A stretch of DNA of 64,000 bases, taken from the NCBI GenBank assembly GCA_017937655.1, contig JAGBDE010000023.1, forward strand, positions 38,178 to 102,177, written 5' to 3'. The translations under genes and the position numbers were made by a program. Under the pieces are notes generated by a model that worked only from the letters and a program-made list of their open reading frames with translations, was not told the DNA's origin and searched no databases. The DNA comes from Clostridia bacterium. Its GTDB lineage: Bacteria > Bacillota > Clostridia > Christensenellales > Aristaeellaceae. Below, one piece after another: positions 52,357 through 60,944 of the stretch; within the stretch, counting starts at the first letter, position 1; every line of letters begins with the position of its first letter.

Positions 52357-52385
52357 ATCTTATCACGCTATTTTTATCAAAACAA
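52357..52385 (-). promoter_or_regulatory. Promoter of the DUF1846 gene
   Basis: Minus strand TTGTTT, 17 bases, TAAGAT. Confidence 0.55.
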
Positions 52386-52388
52386 GAG

Positions 52389-52422
52389 AAAACGGAAAGA
52401 AAAAATTGTTTTCTTTCCGTTT
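52389..52422 (-). terminator. Terminator of the nitroreductase gene
   Basis: AAACGGAAAGAAAA / TTTTCTTTCCGTTT, 14-bp stem followed by TCTCTTGTTTT on the minus strand. It abuts the DUF1846 promoter. Confidence 0.7.
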
Positions 52423-52436
52423 GTTTCCATGGCTGA

Positions 52437-52964
52437 TTACTTGCGGTAGCCGTTGAACCAGGCCCGCTCTTCAAAGGGCAGTTTCTTGACCCGGGTGCCC
52501 TCTTCCGCGGCGTAGCCCACGGGCAGATAGCACACCAGATCCAGGTTTTCCGGCACGCCCAGAACGTCAGCCATACGGCGTCCGATCCTGTCCGCGTCGG
52601 TGATGTGGCCTTCCACCCAGCAGCTTTCCAGGCCCAGGGCCTCGATGGCCAAAAGGGCGTTCTGGATGGCGGCGGAATAGTCCTGGATGTAGTAAGTCCG
52701 GTCACGATAGGCAATCTTCTTCTCCGTCAGGATGCAGATGGCGGCAGGGGCGGAAGCAAAATGCGGGGCTTCCAGCATGTCGCCCAGCTGCTTGACCAGC
52801 GCGGGGTCGTCCACGGCGATGACGCTGGTGGTCTGCTTATTGCAGCCGGAGGGGGCGGCCAGGGCGGCCTCCATGATGGCCCGGAGCTGATCCCGGCTGA
52901 CGGGCTTTTGCTGGTACATGCCGCGGTAGCTTCTGCGGTGCTTGATAACGTCAAACAGTTCCAT
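52437..52964 (-). CDS. Nitroreductase-family flavoprotein
   Basis: 175 residues from the ATG behind GAGGAG. HRRSYRGMYQQKPVSRDQL, AALAAPSGCNKQTTSVIAV, ALLAIEALGLESCWVEG and VCYLPVGYAAEEGTRVKKLPFEE are typical FMN-dependent nitroreductase motifs. Electron donor NAD(P)H; natural substrate unknown. Confidence 0.9.
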   Translation of the reverse strand: MELFDVIKHRRSYRGMYQQKPVSRDQLRAIMEAALAAPSGCNKQTTSVIAVDDPALVKQLGDMLEAPHFASAPAAICILTEKKIAYRDRTYYIQDYSAAIQNALLAIEALGLESCWVEGHITDADRIGRRMADVLGVPENLDLVCYLPVGYAAEEGTRVKKLPFEERAWFNGYRK

Positions 52965-53028
52965 AAAGGCACACTCCTCTGATTTCAAAATGAAATAACA
53001 AAGCATTGGCATCAAAACCAACTTAGCT

Positions 53029-53057
53029 ATCATAGCAGATTCTGCCCGTATGTTCAA
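53029..53057 (-). promoter_or_regulatory. Promoter of the nitroreductase gene
   Basis: Minus strand TTGAAC, 17 bases, TATGAT. An ATTTCA-AAA-TGAAAT inverted repeat at 52982-52996, downstream of the start, could be an operator. Confidence 0.65.
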
Positions 53058-53170
53058 GGCGAACTTTGCTGACATTTGAGACAGCCGTCTGCGGTTTTGG
53101 GCGCAAATTCCTTGCAGCGCCCTTCCCGGCGGGGTACAATGACCACAGTACCAACAAAGGAGGATCTTCC

Positions 53171-53398
53171 ATGAATTGCCCCTATTGCGGCAAGGAAATG
53201 ACCCCGGGCGAGATTCTGGGCGACGCCCGCAGCAGCGTGCGCTTTCAGCCGGAAGGCGTGAAGTACACCTTCGGAGATACGCTGTGCGGCATTGGCAAGC
53301 TGACGGCCCTGAGAACCAAATGCGTTACTTTTCATCTTCCTGCCAATTTTTGCTCCCATTGCCGGAAATTGATTATCGACACCGAGGTGGCCAGATAA
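53171..53398 (+). CDS. Small zinc-ribbon protein (DUF6487/PF20097-like)
   Basis: 75 residues from the ATG 7 bases after AAAGGAGGA. It opens MNCPYCGKEMTPGEI and ends FCSHCRKLIID: two CxxC knuckles about 45 residues apart. No other domain. First of a run of small membrane and zinc-ribbon genes. Confidence 0.75.
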   Translation: MNCPYCGKEMTPGEILGDARSSVRFQPEGVKYTFGDTLCGIGKLTALRTKCVTFHLPANFCSHCRKLIIDTEVAR

Positions 53399-53426
53399 AC
53401 CGCCCGTACGAAAGAAGGAAAACCCC

Positions 53427-53732
53427 ATGGATCTGCTTGTGGAAATTGTCATGGATCTGATCGCCGAAGGGCTTTCGGAAACCAGCAAAAGTGCAAAGGT
53501 GCCCCGGCCCATTCGGTATATTGCCATTGGGCTGATTGTGCTGTTCAGCTGTGCGGTCATCGGGCTGGTTTTCCTGGTAGGATACATGCTTTTGCAGGAA
53601 ACGCCCCTGGGCGGAGCCGCCTTCCTGCTGCTGGGAATGTTCCTGGCGGTGATGGGCGTGTACAAGTTCCGTAAAACCTATCTGGAAAAAGTCTGCCAGG
53701 TGGAAGAATCCGCCGACGAAAAACAACCATAA
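53427..53732 (+). CDS. Small two-helix membrane protein
   Basis: 101 residues. Two hydrophobic segments (about 34-57 and 63-80) with a short amphipathic N-terminus and an acidic C-terminus. No family recognised. It lies between two other small genes in the same direction. Confidence 0.6.
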   Translation: MDLLVEIVMDLIAEGLSETSKSAKVPRPIRYIAIGLIVLFSCAVIGLVFLVGYMLLQETPLGGAAFLLLGMFLAVMGVYKFRKTYLEKVCQVEESADEKQP

Positions 53733-53747
53733 ACGGAGGGTGACAGA

Positions 53748-54233
53748 ATGTTTCTTTTGCTACTGGAAGGAATTGTGATGTGTTTTGTACTGCTGATCGT
53801 TTGTGTGGTCGGCATTGCCAACGGCCCGGTGGGGCTTGTGGTTTTCTATGAGCCGGACGTGCAAAAGCGTGTGGTGGAGCTGGGTTACACCACCGAGAAG
53901 GCCATCCGCCGCCGGACGGCCCTGGTCTCCCTCCTGCTGTTTGTGCCTTTGTTCCTCCTGCCCCCGCTGATGGTGTATGGCCTGAACGGCGCCACAGGCT
54001 TCTTAGACGGTTTCTGGCAGATGACCGTCATCCTGCTGATCCAGGGCCTGTTCGACCGGTTCTTCATCGACTGGTACTGGGTGGACCACACCAAGGCCTG
54101 GATCATCCCCGGCACGGAAGACCTCCGGCCCTACATCCCCCAGAAGACGAAAATGGTGAAATGGATGAGCACCCTGGTGGTCAATCCCCTCATTGCCGCC
54201 ATCGTCGCCGGTGTGGCCATGCTGATTCTGTAA
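53748..54233 (+). CDS. Multi-pass membrane protein of unknown function
   Basis: 161 residues, with four hydrophobic segments (about 3-30, 60-78, 90-105 and 140-161). Motif FIDWYWVDHTKAWIIPGTEDLRPYIP between helices 3 and 4 is distinctive. GGAGGG precedes the ATG. A terminator follows. No function can be assigned. Confidence 0.65.
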   Translation: MFLLLLEGIVMCFVLLIVCVVGIANGPVGLVVFYEPDVQKRVVELGYTTEKAIRRRTALVSLLLFVPLFLLPPLMVYGLNGATGFLDGFWQMTVILLIQGLFDRFFIDWYWVDHTKAWIIPGTEDLRPYIPQKTKMVKWMSTLVVNPLIAAIVAGVAMLIL

Positions 54234-54241
54234 AAAAATCG

Positions 54242-54269
54242 CCCCCTCTGCTTTTCCCGGCAGAGGGGG
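54242..54269 (+). terminator. Terminator after the small membrane genes
   Basis: CCCCCTCTGC / GCAGAGGGGG stem with an 8-base loop, then TGTTTGCGTTT. Confidence 0.85.
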
Positions 54270-54326
54270 TGTTTGCGTTTATGGTTGTTGTTCACTTCCT
54301 GAAAACAGGTTTAGCCATGCTTGCGT

Positions 54327-54659
54327 TCACGGCAAAACCCGCTGTCCGTTTCGGTCAAAGGTCAACACTTTTTCCGCCCGTTTCTCGCGGCAGGAATCGC
54401 AATAACCGTCCGCGCCTCCCGAGGGAAACATTTTGCACTCGCGGCAAAGGCCGCAGTAACGGCACTCTTCCCCTTTTTTGATCAGAAAGCCGCAGCTTTC
54501 GCAGTTGACTTCAAAGGAAAACAGGGAGAACGGAAAGGACGAGTAATCCGCTGTGGCCAGGAGAAAAACCAGGCTCGCCACAACCAAAGCAAGCAGGATG
54601 CCTGCCAGCCAAAGGATCAGCTTGGGCACACCGCCCCTTTTTTCTGTTTGCTCTTGCAT
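54327..54659 (-). CDS. Single-helix double zinc-ribbon protein, paralogue A
   Basis: 110 residues from the ATG 8 bases after GGAGG; the ATG 6 bases upstream is too close. One membrane helix (about 13-36), then CESCGFLIKKGEECRYCG, CRECKMF and GYCDSC, a set of four CxxC knuckles. Homologous to the next two genes. Function unknown. Confidence 0.7.
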   Translation of the reverse strand: MQEQTEKRGGVPKLILWLAGILLALVVASLVFLLATADYSSFPFSLFSFEVNCESCGFLIKKGEECRYCGLCRECKMFPSGGADGYCDSCREKRAEKVLTFDRNGQRVLP

Positions 54660-54690
54660 GGTCATATCCTCCCGCGTGTTGATAGGGCCG

Positions 54691-54984
54691 TCAATCCCCG
54701 TAGACCACTTCCCGGTAGCAGGTTACGCAATAGCCATTCGTTCTGTCTGACGTCACCAGTCCGCACCGGCGGCAATGCACGCCGCACTGCCAGCAATACG
54801 CGCCCCGGTCAATGGACGCGCCGCATTCTATGCAGCGGCCTTCCGCGGAGCCGAACACATCGATCACGCCGGTCAGCGAAAGGAACATCAGCGCAAGGAT
54901 CACAAAGCCGGCAATCGCCACCAGCTTATCGCGGAGGGAAGAATGGCTTTCCGTTTGCTCCTGGTTGTATTCTTCCGTTTTCAT
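54691..54984 (-). CDS. Single-helix double zinc-ribbon protein, paralogue B
   Basis: 97 residues. An in-frame GTG 9 bases upstream is rejected because it lies in the ribosome site. One membrane helix (about 24-44), then CIECGASIDRGAYCWQCG, CRRCGLV and GYCVTCY. Same layout as its neighbours, spaced 31 bases from paralogue A. Confidence 0.7.
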   Translation of the reverse strand: MKTEEYNQEQTESHSSLRDKLVAIAGFVILALMFLSLTGVIDVFGSAEGRCIECGASIDRGAYCWQCGVHCRRCGLVTSDRTNGYCVTCYREVVYGD

Positions 54985-54999
54985 GGGATGCACCTCGCC

Positions 55000-55371
55000 T
55001 TAGTCCAATCCGTATTTTGCTTTGAAGCAATCCCGGCAATAGCCCCGGTTTCTTTCCGTGGTAATACGCCCGCATTCCTGGCAGGCAACGTCGTGGACGC
55101 TGCAGTATATGCCCTTGCTGATGGGGTCTCCGCAGTACAGGCAGGTCTTTCTGCCCGGCGGATCCAGGCGCATGGTCGCGAAAATGATCACCAGCATCAA
55201 AATCAATCCAAGGATGGCGAAAAGACAGCTGCCCTTGTGTTCTACCGTTTCCTCCAGCGGAGGACGATCCTCCCCCGCCAGGCGCTGCTGCTGGTCAAAA
55301 TCCGGCTTTTCCAGCCGTTCCAGGGCCATGCGGCGGGCTTCTTCGTTATCGCGCTGCAAGGTGTTTTTCAT
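55000..55371 (-). CDS. Single-helix double zinc-ribbon protein, paralogue C
   Basis: 123 residues. An N-terminal charged segment, one membrane helix (about 48-66), then CLYCGDPISKGIYC, CQECGRI and GYCRDCF. Seventeen bases after queA, so the three paralogues may be at the tail of the queA transcript. The ribosome site is weak, which fits coupling. Confidence 0.7.
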   Translation of the reverse strand: MKNTLQRDNEEARRMALERLEKPDFDQQQRLAGEDRPPLEETVEHKGSCLFAILGLILMLVIIFATMRLDPPGRKTCLYCGDPISKGIYCSVHDVACQECGRITTERNRGYCRDCFKAKYGLD

Positions 55372-55387
55372 TGCGCTCACCAGCCTG

Positions 55388-56413
55388 TCAAAGAATCAGC
55401 ATGGCGTCGCCAAAGCTGAAGAAGCGATACCGCTCCCGGACGGCTTCCTCGTAGACACGGAGGGCTTCGTCCCGGCCTGTCAGCGCGGAAACCAGCATGA
55501 GCAACGTGCTCTGGGGCAGATGGAAATTGGTGACCAGCGCGTCCACTGCGTGGAAGGTGTAGCCGGGCATGATAAAAATGCCGGTATCGCCGCTTTCCGC
55601 CCGGACGATGCAGTCCTCGCCGGTGACGGTTTCCAGGGTGCGGACGCTGGTGGTGCCGATGCAGATGCACCGCCCGCCATTTTTGCGGACCCGGTTGATG
55701 GCCTCTGCGGCCTCCGGGGTGACTTCGTAGTGCTCTACATGCATCTGGTGGTTGCTGACGTCGTCCTCCTTCACGGGGCGGAAGGTGCCCAGGCCCACGT
55801 GCAAAAGCACCGGGATGATCTCCACGCCCATATCGCGGATCTTGTCCATCAGCTCCGGGGTGAAGTGGAGGCCGGCAGTGGGCGCGGCCGCGCTGCCCTC
55901 TTCCTTGGCGTAGACGGTCTGGTAGCGGTCCCGGTTCTGTAGCTGCTCGTGGATGTAGGGCGGCAGGGGCATCTGGCCCAGCTTGTCCAGCAGTTCCTCG
56001 AACACGCCCTCATAGTGGAAGCGCACCAGGCGGGCGCCCTCGGGGGCACGGTCCACGATCTCCGCCCGGAGCAGGCCGCCGCCAAAGCTGCAGAAGGTGC
56101 CCGGGGGCAGCCTGCGGCCCGGACGGACAAGGGCCTCCCACAGATCCTTCTCCAGCCGTTTCAGCAGGAGGATCTCCACCGGCACATGGGTTTCTTCCTT
56201 CTCGCCAAGCAGCCGGGCCGGGATGACCCGGGTGTTGTTAATGACCAGCGCGTCGCCCTTCTTCAGGAAGGAGGGCAGGTCATAAAAATGCATATGGCGG
56301 ATGGATTTATCGCCCCGGTCATACACCAGGAGCCGGCTGTGATCCCGGGGCTCCATGGGGGTCTGGGCGATGAGTTCTTCCGGCAGGAAGTAGTTGAAAT
56401 CAGAGGTTTTCAT
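55388..56413 (-). CDS. queA: S-adenosylmethionine:tRNA ribosyltransferase-isomerase QueA
   Basis: 341 residues starting [19 protein letters not shown], preceded by [66 protein letters not shown] and [12 protein letters not shown] are diagnostic. Makes epoxyqueuosine in tRNA. Its start overlaps the end of the TfoX-like gene by ATGA. Confidence 0.97.
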   Translation of the reverse strand: MKTSDFNYFLPEELIAQTPMEPRDHSRLLVYDRGDKSIRHMHFYDLPSFLKKGDALVINNTRVIPARLLGEKEETHVPVEILLLKRLEKDLWEALVRPGRRLPPGTFCSFGGGLLRAEIVDRAPEGARLVRFHYEGVFEELLDKLGQMPLPPYIHEQLQNRDRYQTVYAKEEGSAAAPTAGLHFTPELMDKIRDMGVEIIPVLLHVGLGTFRPVKEDDVSNHQMHVEHYEVTPEAAEAINRVRKNGGRCICIGTTSVRTLETVTGEDCIVRAESGDTGIFIMPGYTFHAVDALVTNFHLPQSTLLMLVSALTGRDEALRVYEEAVRERYRFFSFGDAMLIL

Positions 56414-56736
56414 TGGGAAATCGTCCTTTTCTTCTTGGGTTTTGGCGGGGGCAGCTGGGGAAGCATGGCTTCCACCATGGCGCACAGGGCCTCCCGGTTG
56501 TCCAGAAGGGTACAGCTGAGCATCAGCTTGCCGCCCCGGTACGGCGGCGTGGGCTCTGCGTCCGGCATGGCGGCCCGGGCGGCGGGTACGTCCTTTACCA
56601 GGAAACCGGCCTCGTAAATGCCGCCGAAAATCCTGTCCTCGCAGTAAAACACATAGCCGCCCATCATGGCGCGGCTGCGGACAGGAAGGCTGCTCAGCTG
56701 GTCATGAACATATGCCGCAAGGTCTTTGGCAGACAT
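56410..56736 (-). CDS. TfoX/Sxy N-terminal domain protein
   Basis: 108 residues. [48 protein letters not shown] matches TfoX_N, which in proteobacteria belongs to a competence activator; stand-alone forms in Firmicutes have no known role. The basic C-terminus [10 protein letters not shown] is notable. Twelve bases downstream of the GNAT gene. Confidence 0.85.
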   Translation of the reverse strand: MSAKDLAAYVHDQLSSLPVRSRAMMGGYVFYCEDRIFGGIYEAGFLVKDVPAARAAMPDAEPTPPYRGGKLMLSCTLLDNREALCAMVEAMLPQLPPPKPKKKRTISQ

Positions 56737-56748
56737 CGCTATGCCCCC

Positions 56749-57297
56749 TTACACCGGGCGGATCATGGAGTACTCGTTGAGCAGCGTGCCGTCCTGCAGG
56801 CGGATGCCGTTGGGCCTGACGCCCACGATGCGGAAGCCCATCTTCTCGTACAGGGCCCGGGCGCGGCTGTTGCCCTCGATGAAGTCTAGCTCCATCTGGA
56901 TCACGCCCTCTCGCTGCTCCGCCACGGCGATCATCTCCCCAAACATGGCGCTGCCGATGCCCAGGTTCCAGAATTTCTTGGTCAGGCCGATGGCCACGCT
57001 GCAGCGGTGACGGGTTTTCAGCTTGCCGTTGAAGGAAAGGTGGCAGTTGCCGGCGATCTCGCCCTCCACCTCGCAGACGATCATCATGTCAAAGGGAGAA
57101 TCGTTGAGCCGCTGGAAAAAGGCGGCCTCCTGCTCCGCAGTCATGGTGACCTCCTCCGGGGTACGTAGAATGAAATCGGTCTCCCCGGCGGTCTGGCGCA
57201 GCCACTCCACCATGGGAGCGGCGTCGGCCTGGGTAGGCGCACGCAGAATGGCGGTGCGGCCGTCTTTTAATGTGATGGTTTTTGCCTCGAAAAACAT
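56749..57297 (-). CDS. GNAT-family N-acetyltransferase
   Basis: 182 residues. The acetyl-CoA site LTKKFWNLGIGSAMFGEMI and C-terminal LYEKMGFRIVGVRPNGI match the RimJ/RimL-like GNAT fold. Acceptor unknown. GGAG precedes the ATG, 11 bases after ruvB. Confidence 0.9.
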   Translation of the reverse strand: MFFEAKTITLKDGRTAILRAPTQADAAPMVEWLRQTAGETDFILRTPEEVTMTAEQEAAFFQRLNDSPFDMMIVCEVEGEIAGNCHLSFNGKLKTRHRCSVAIGLTKKFWNLGIGSAMFGEMIAVAEQREGVIQMELDFIEGNSRARALYEKMGFRIVGVRPNGIRLQDGTLLNEYSMIRPV

Positions 57298-57308
57298 GGG
57301 ATAACTCC

Positions 57309-58340
57309 TTACAAATCAAACTTCATCTGGTCTGCGCCGGTTCCCTGGGGCGCTTCCACGCCCATGTGGCGGTAAGCGTTGGGGGTCAGCACGCGGCCCC
57401 GGGGCGTGCGCATCATGAAGCCCAGCTGCATCAGATAGGGCTCGTACACGTCCTCGATGGTGGTGGCGTCCTCGCCGGTCATGGCGCTGAGGGTGTCCAG
57501 TCCCACCGGGCCGCCGCCGAATTTATCAATCATGGTCTGGATCATGGTACGATCCGTCTTGTCCAGGCCCAGAGCGTCCACGCCCTGCATATCCATGGCC
57601 TGACGGGCCACGTCCAGGGTGATGACGCCTCCGGCGCGGGTCTGGGCGTAGTCCCGGACGCGGCGCAGCATGCGGTTGGCAATGCGGGGCGTGCCCCGGC
57701 TGCGGCGGGCGATCTCCAGAATGCCGTCCTCCTCGGCTTCCACATTCAGGATGCCAGCGCTGCGGCGGACGATGCTGCCCAGTTCTTCCGGATTGTACAT
57801 TTCCAGGCGGAACAGGATGCCGAAACGGTCGCGAAGGGGTGCAGACAAGAGGCCGGCCCGGGTGGTGGCTCCCACGAGGGTGAACTTGGGCAGATCCAGG
57901 CGGATGCTGCGGGCGGTGGGGCCTTTGCCGATCATGATATCCAGCGCATAGTCCTCCATGGCGGGGTAGAGAACCTCTTCCACGGAGCGGCTCAGCCGGT
58001 GGATCTCGTCGATGAACAGCACGTCGCCGTCGGCCAGGTTGGTCAGGATGCTGGCCAGGTCGCCGGGGCGTTCGATGGCGGGGCCGCTGGTGATGCGGAT
58101 GTTCTGGCCCATCTCCGCGGCGATGATGCCCGCCAGGGTGGTCTTGCCCAGGCCGGGAGGGCCGTAAAGCAGAATGTGGTCCAGCGATTCATGCCGCTTC
58201 AGGGCAGCCTCGATGGAAATATGCAGATTTTGCTTGACGTTTTCCTGTCCCACATAATCTCGTAACGTTTTTGGACGCAGGCTTTGTTCCTGGTCGTCGT
58301 CGCCTTCACGGAAACCCGTGCTCACAATGCGGTCGTCCAT
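57309..58340 (-). CDS. ruvB: Holliday junction branch-migration ATPase RuvB
   Basis: 343 residues. [19 protein letters not shown], Walker [19 protein letters not shown] near residue 60, Walker [10 protein letters not shown], sensor [18 protein letters not shown] and the C-terminal [11 protein letters not shown] are complete. With RuvA and RuvC resolves Holliday junctions. 25 bases after ruvA. Confidence 0.98.
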   Translation of the reverse strand: MDDRIVSTGFREGDDDQEQSLRPKTLRDYVGQENVKQNLHISIEAALKRHESLDHILLYGPPGLGKTTLAGIIAAEMGQNIRITSGPAIERPGDLASILTNLADGDVLFIDEIHRLSRSVEEVLYPAMEDYALDIMIGKGPTARSIRLDLPKFTLVGATTRAGLLSAPLRDRFGILFRLEMYNPEELGSIVRRSAGILNVEAEEDGILEIARRSRGTPRIANRMLRRVRDYAQTRAGGVITLDVARQAMDMQGVDALGLDKTDRTMIQTMIDKFGGGPVGLDTLSAMTGEDATTIEDVYEPYLMQLGFMMRTPRGRVLTPNAYRHMGVEAPQGTGADQMKFDL

Positions 58341-58365
58341 GCCGCGCCTCCTCTACAATGTATTC

Positions 58366-58989
58366 TCAGCCCTGCTGTGCCATGTGCCTGAGGGCCAGCT
58401 TGATCATTTCGTCGGCGGTCTCCGCCTTGCCCTTCACTCCCTTGAGGGCCGCGGTGGCCTCCTGGGGCGAATATCCCAGCGCTTTCAGGGCCTGCAAGGC
58501 CTCGCTGAGGGCGTCCGTGGCGGGAGCATCGCTGCCAACGGAGATGACCACATCGTCCATGACAACGCCGGCGGTCAGGGCATCCTGGGTCAGCTTGTCC
58601 TTCAGCTCCAGGCTGATGCGCTGGGCGGTCTTCTTGCCCACGCCCGGTGCACGGCTGAGGGCCGCGGTATCGCCGGTCAAAATGGCCAGGCGCAGCTCGC
58701 TCAGGGGCATGCTGCCCAGCACGAACAGCGCGCTCTTGGGGCCGATGCCGCTGACGGAAATCAAGCGGCGGAACATTTCCCGCTCCTCGGTGTGCAAAAA
58801 GCCGTAGAGCTCCATGGCGTCCTCCCGGACGTTCATGTGGGTGTAGACCCGGCAGCTTTCCCCGGCAGCGGGCAGCGTGGAAAGGGTGTTGACGCTGCAC
58901 ATCAGGCGATATCCCACGCCCCCGGCAGTCATCAGGATCACTTCATTTTCGCTTTTCTCAATGACTTTTCCCTCAATCATTGCGATCAT
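58366..58989 (-). CDS. ruvA: Holliday junction DNA-binding protein RuvA
   Basis: 207 residues starting MIAMIEGKVIEK after GAGGGG; a start 9 bases later (MIEG) is possible. OB domain, then two helix-hairpin-helix motifs (LISVSGIGPKSALFVL, SRAPGVGKKTAQRISLEL) and the C-terminal RuvB-binding domain. Own consensus promoter at 59051-59079. Confidence 0.96.
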   Translation of the reverse strand: MIAMIEGKVIEKSENEVILMTAGGVGYRLMCSVNTLSTLPAAGESCRVYTHMNVREDAMELYGFLHTEEREMFRRLISVSGIGPKSALFVLGSMPLSELRLAILTGDTAALSRAPGVGKKTAQRISLELKDKLTQDALTAGVVMDDVVISVGSDAPATDALSEALQALKALGYSPQEATAALKGVKGKAETADEMIKLALRHMAQQG

Positions 58990-59050
58990 GGTTTTCCGTC
59001 CCCTCTCCGCCGGTTTTTCCTTATCCGGCAAGGCTTTTTCGCCACTCTCA

Positions 59051-59079
59051 AGTATACTGGATATATCTTGCTTTGTCAA
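59051..59079 (-). promoter_or_regulatory. Promoter of the ruvA-ruvB-GNAT-tfoX-queA operon
   Basis: Minus strand TTGACA, 17 bases, TATACT. No LexA (GAACnnnnGTTC) box is visible next to it. Confidence 0.85.
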
Positions 59080-59104
59080 ACGTATGTTCCTCTTTTGGCA
59101 AAGA

Positions 59105-59129
59105 AAAAACCGGGCGATGATTCGTCCGG
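59105..59129 (-). terminator. Terminator after ruvC
   Basis: CCGGaCGA / TCGcCCGG stem (one mismatch) followed by TTTTTTC on the minus strand; it separates ruvC from ruvA. Confidence 0.75.
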
Positions 59130-59144
59130 ATTTTCATCTATCAT

Positions 59145-59639
59145 TTATTTCATCTTAAACTGTGCCTTGGCGGGACCAGTGGCGGCGTGGGTCAGCGCGA
59201 TGGCGATGGCGTCGGCGGCGTCGTCCGGCTTGGCGATTTCCTCCATGTGCAGCAGCATTTTGACCATCTGCTGCATCTGCTTTTTATCGGCCTTGCCCCA
59301 GCCCACAATGGCCTGCTTGACCTGCATGGGGGTATATTCGTAGAGCTTATCCGTGTACTCTGCGCAGGCAGCGATGCTCACGCCCCTGGCCGCGCCCACG
59401 GTGAGGGCGGTGGTCACGTTCCGGGCAAAAAACAGCTCCTCAAAGGCGATCTCCTCCGGCTGATACAGCTGCAAAAGCGCCCGCATTTCCACGCCGATCT
59501 GCTTGAGCCGCTCCGGCAGCGTCTGCTCCGGCGTGGTGAGGATACAGCCATAATCCACCAGCTTTTGGCGGCCGGGCTGCGCGTCGATAATCCCCCAGCC
59601 CAATATGGCCAAACCCGGGTCAATGCCCAGAATCATCAT
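59145..59639 (-). CDS. ruvC: Holliday junction endonuclease RuvC
   Basis: 164 residues from the ATG 10 bases after GGAGGT. ILGIDPGLAILGWG carries catalytic Asp7; FEELFFARNVTTALTVGAARG, YTPMQVKQAIVGWGKADKKQMQ and the C-terminal KPDDAADAIAIALTH with two catalytic Asp residues complete the set. The frame stays open far upstream, but that stretch runs through tRNA-Leu and is not coding. Confidence 0.97.
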   Translation of the reverse strand: MMILGIDPGLAILGWGIIDAQPGRQKLVDYGCILTTPEQTLPERLKQIGVEMRALLQLYQPEEIAFEELFFARNVTTALTVGAARGVSIAACAEYTDKLYEYTPMQVKQAIVGWGKADKKQMQQMVKMLLHMEEIAKPDDAADAIAIALTHAATGPAKAQFKMK

Positions 59640-59675
59640 GCAAAAATCGACCTCCGCATCGTCCAAATCCCCTTC

Positions 59676-59704
59676 AGAATAGCAGAATGCCCCAAAAATA
59701 GCAA
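59676..59704 (-). promoter_or_regulatory. Promoter of ruvC
   Basis: Minus strand TTGCTA, 17 bases, TATTCT. Confidence 0.55.
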
Positions 59705-59730
59705 GATGAGAAATTCTTGCGCAATATTGC

Positions 59731-59759
59731 TTGACATTGAGGCCAAACTTCGGTATAAT
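59731..59759 (+). promoter_or_regulatory. Consensus promoter of tRNA-Leu
   Basis: TTGACA, 17 bases, TATAAT: perfect boxes and spacing, 20 bases before the tRNA. Confidence 0.92.
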
Positions 59760-59779
59760 CTTTTTCGTTGCCAAGACAT

Positions 59780-59864
59780 GCGGTCGTGGCGGAATAGGCA
59801 TACGCGCACGTTTGAGGGGCGTGTTCTTAACGGAGTACGGGTTCAAGTCCCGTCGACCGCACCA
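59780..59864 (+). tRNA. tRNA-Leu (GAG)
   Basis: 85 bases including CCA, class II. Acceptor GCGGTCG / CGACCGC, anticodon stem CACGT / GCGTG with loop TTGAGGG (anticodon GAG), short variable arm GTTCTTAACGGAGT, T arm ACGGG-TTCAAGT-CCCGT. Confidence 0.93.
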
Positions 59865-59865
59865 G

Positions 59866-59896
59866 AAATCACCATGAATATCATGGTGATTTTTTC
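59866..59896 (+). terminator. Terminator of tRNA-Leu
   Basis: AAATCACCATGA / TCATGGTGATTT stem, 3-base loop, T run. Confidence 0.92.
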
Positions 59897-59918
59897 TATT
59901 CACCGTTTGGAGGAAACC

Positions 59919-60782
59919 ATGAATTTCACCGCTTTTACGGAGGACATCCTGCAAAACCGCTGGAACGTGTTCGGCGCGGAGGTCTATGTGGACGGACGGC
60001 TGGCCCATGCTTTCGGCGATACCACCGAAAACCGCCATCCCATCTACTCCGCCACCAAGACGGTCACTTCCATCGCCCTGGGCATGGCCATGGACGACAG
60101 CAAGCTGGACATCGAAAAGCCGTTGCTGCACTATCTGCCGGGGGCCGTGGTCGGCCGGATGACCCAGGCGCAGCGGGAAATGTATCGGCACATCACCCTC
60201 CGCCGGCTGATGTGCATGTCCGTCGCCGGTTACCCTTTCCGCGCCCAGGGCGACAGCTGGCTGATGGACTCCCTCAGCTACCCTCTCCCCCAGCCCGAAT
60301 CGCCCAGCTTTGATTACAGCAACATCTCCGCGTATCTGGCGGGGGTGGCTGCGGCCTGCGCCCTGAACGAAAACCTCTACGATTTCCTTTGCCGCAGGCT
60401 GTTTGAGCCTCTGCGCATCCGCCGTCCGCCCGCCACCTTCTGCCCGGACGGCTACTTCTACGGCGCCTCCGGCATGGAGCTGACCGTGAACGATCTGAGC
60501 AAAATCGGCCTGTTTCTCTACAACGGCGGCGTCTTTGGCGGCCAGCGGCTTCTGTCTGCCGACTACGTCCGGCAGGCCACCTCCATCCAGCAGATGAACC
60601 GGGAGGGCGGCTACGGCTACTTCCTGTGGAAATACCGGGATGGCTTCAGCATCAACGGCAAATGGAAGCAGAAATGCTACATCCTGCCCAAACAGCGGCT
60701 GATGGTCACCTACCTTTCCCACATTGAGGATCCTGGCCCGGAGCTGAAAGAGAGCATGGAACAGCATATTCTGGGAATATGA
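59919..60782 (+). CDS. Class C beta-lactamase-fold serine hydrolase
   Basis: 287 residues from the ATG after TTGGAGGA; a longer frame is open upstream but crosses tRNA-Leu. Catalytic Ser44-x-x-Lys47 (YSATKTV) and Tyr133-Ser-Asn135 are present; no signal peptide, so it acts in the cytoplasm. Such proteins include esterases and D-amino-acid peptidases; beta-lactam resistance is not implied. No promoter of its own is seen, so some read-through from the tRNA promoter is possible. Confidence 0.85.
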   Translation: MNFTAFTEDILQNRWNVFGAEVYVDGRLAHAFGDTTENRHPIYSATKTVTSIALGMAMDDSKLDIEKPLLHYLPGAVVGRMTQAQREMYRHITLRRLMCMSVAGYPFRAQGDSWLMDSLSYPLPQPESPSFDYSNISAYLAGVAAACALNENLYDFLCRRLFEPLRIRRPPATFCPDGYFYGASGMELTVNDLSKIGLFLYNGGVFGGQRLLSADYVRQATSIQQMNREGGYGYFLWKYRDGFSINGKWKQKCYILPKQRLMVTYLSHIEDPGPELKESMEQHILGI

Positions 60783-60790
60783 TTCTTTCT

Positions 60791-60810
60791 GACAAAATAG
60801 CCATTTTGTC
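60791..60810 (+). terminator. Weak hairpin after the hydrolase gene
   Basis: GACAAAAT / ATTTTGTC, 8-bp stem with a 4-base loop; the tail TTATC is poor, so this is tentative. Confidence 0.4.
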
Positions 60811-60855
60811 TTATCAATCCAGTATTTTTCCTTAAGCAATTTCCTCGTTTTTAAT

Positions 60856-60884
60856 TTGCTTTTTCCGCTGCGGCATGCTATACT
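60856..60884 (+). promoter_or_regulatory. Sigma-A promoter of the ctsR operon
   Basis: TTGCTT, 17 bases, TATACT. Confidence 0.82.
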
Positions 60885-60890
60885 TTCATT

Positions 60891-60907
60891 GGTCAAAGAT
60901 GGTCTAA
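60891..60907 (+). promoter_or_regulatory. CtsR operator
   Basis: GGTCAAA-GAT-GGTCTAA fits the CtsR heptad repeat (A/GGTCAAA nAn A/GGTCAAA) with one mismatch, and covers the predicted transcription start. It implies autorepression of ctsR-mcsA-mcsB-clpC, relieved by heat. Confidence 0.85.
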
Positions 60908-60944
60908 CCATCCTGGCCCCTACACAGGAAAGGAGGCATGCCTT

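Noticed and set aside
59187..60782. 531-residue plus-strand frame covering the hydrolase gene and region upstream
   Set aside because: It would run through tRNA-Leu and its promoter and overlap ruvC; the real gene begins at 59919 with a ribosome site and family-typical start.
59919..60782. Beta-lactam resistance enzyme
   Set aside because: No signal peptide, and the SxxK/YxN fold is shared with many cytoplasmic esterases and peptidases.
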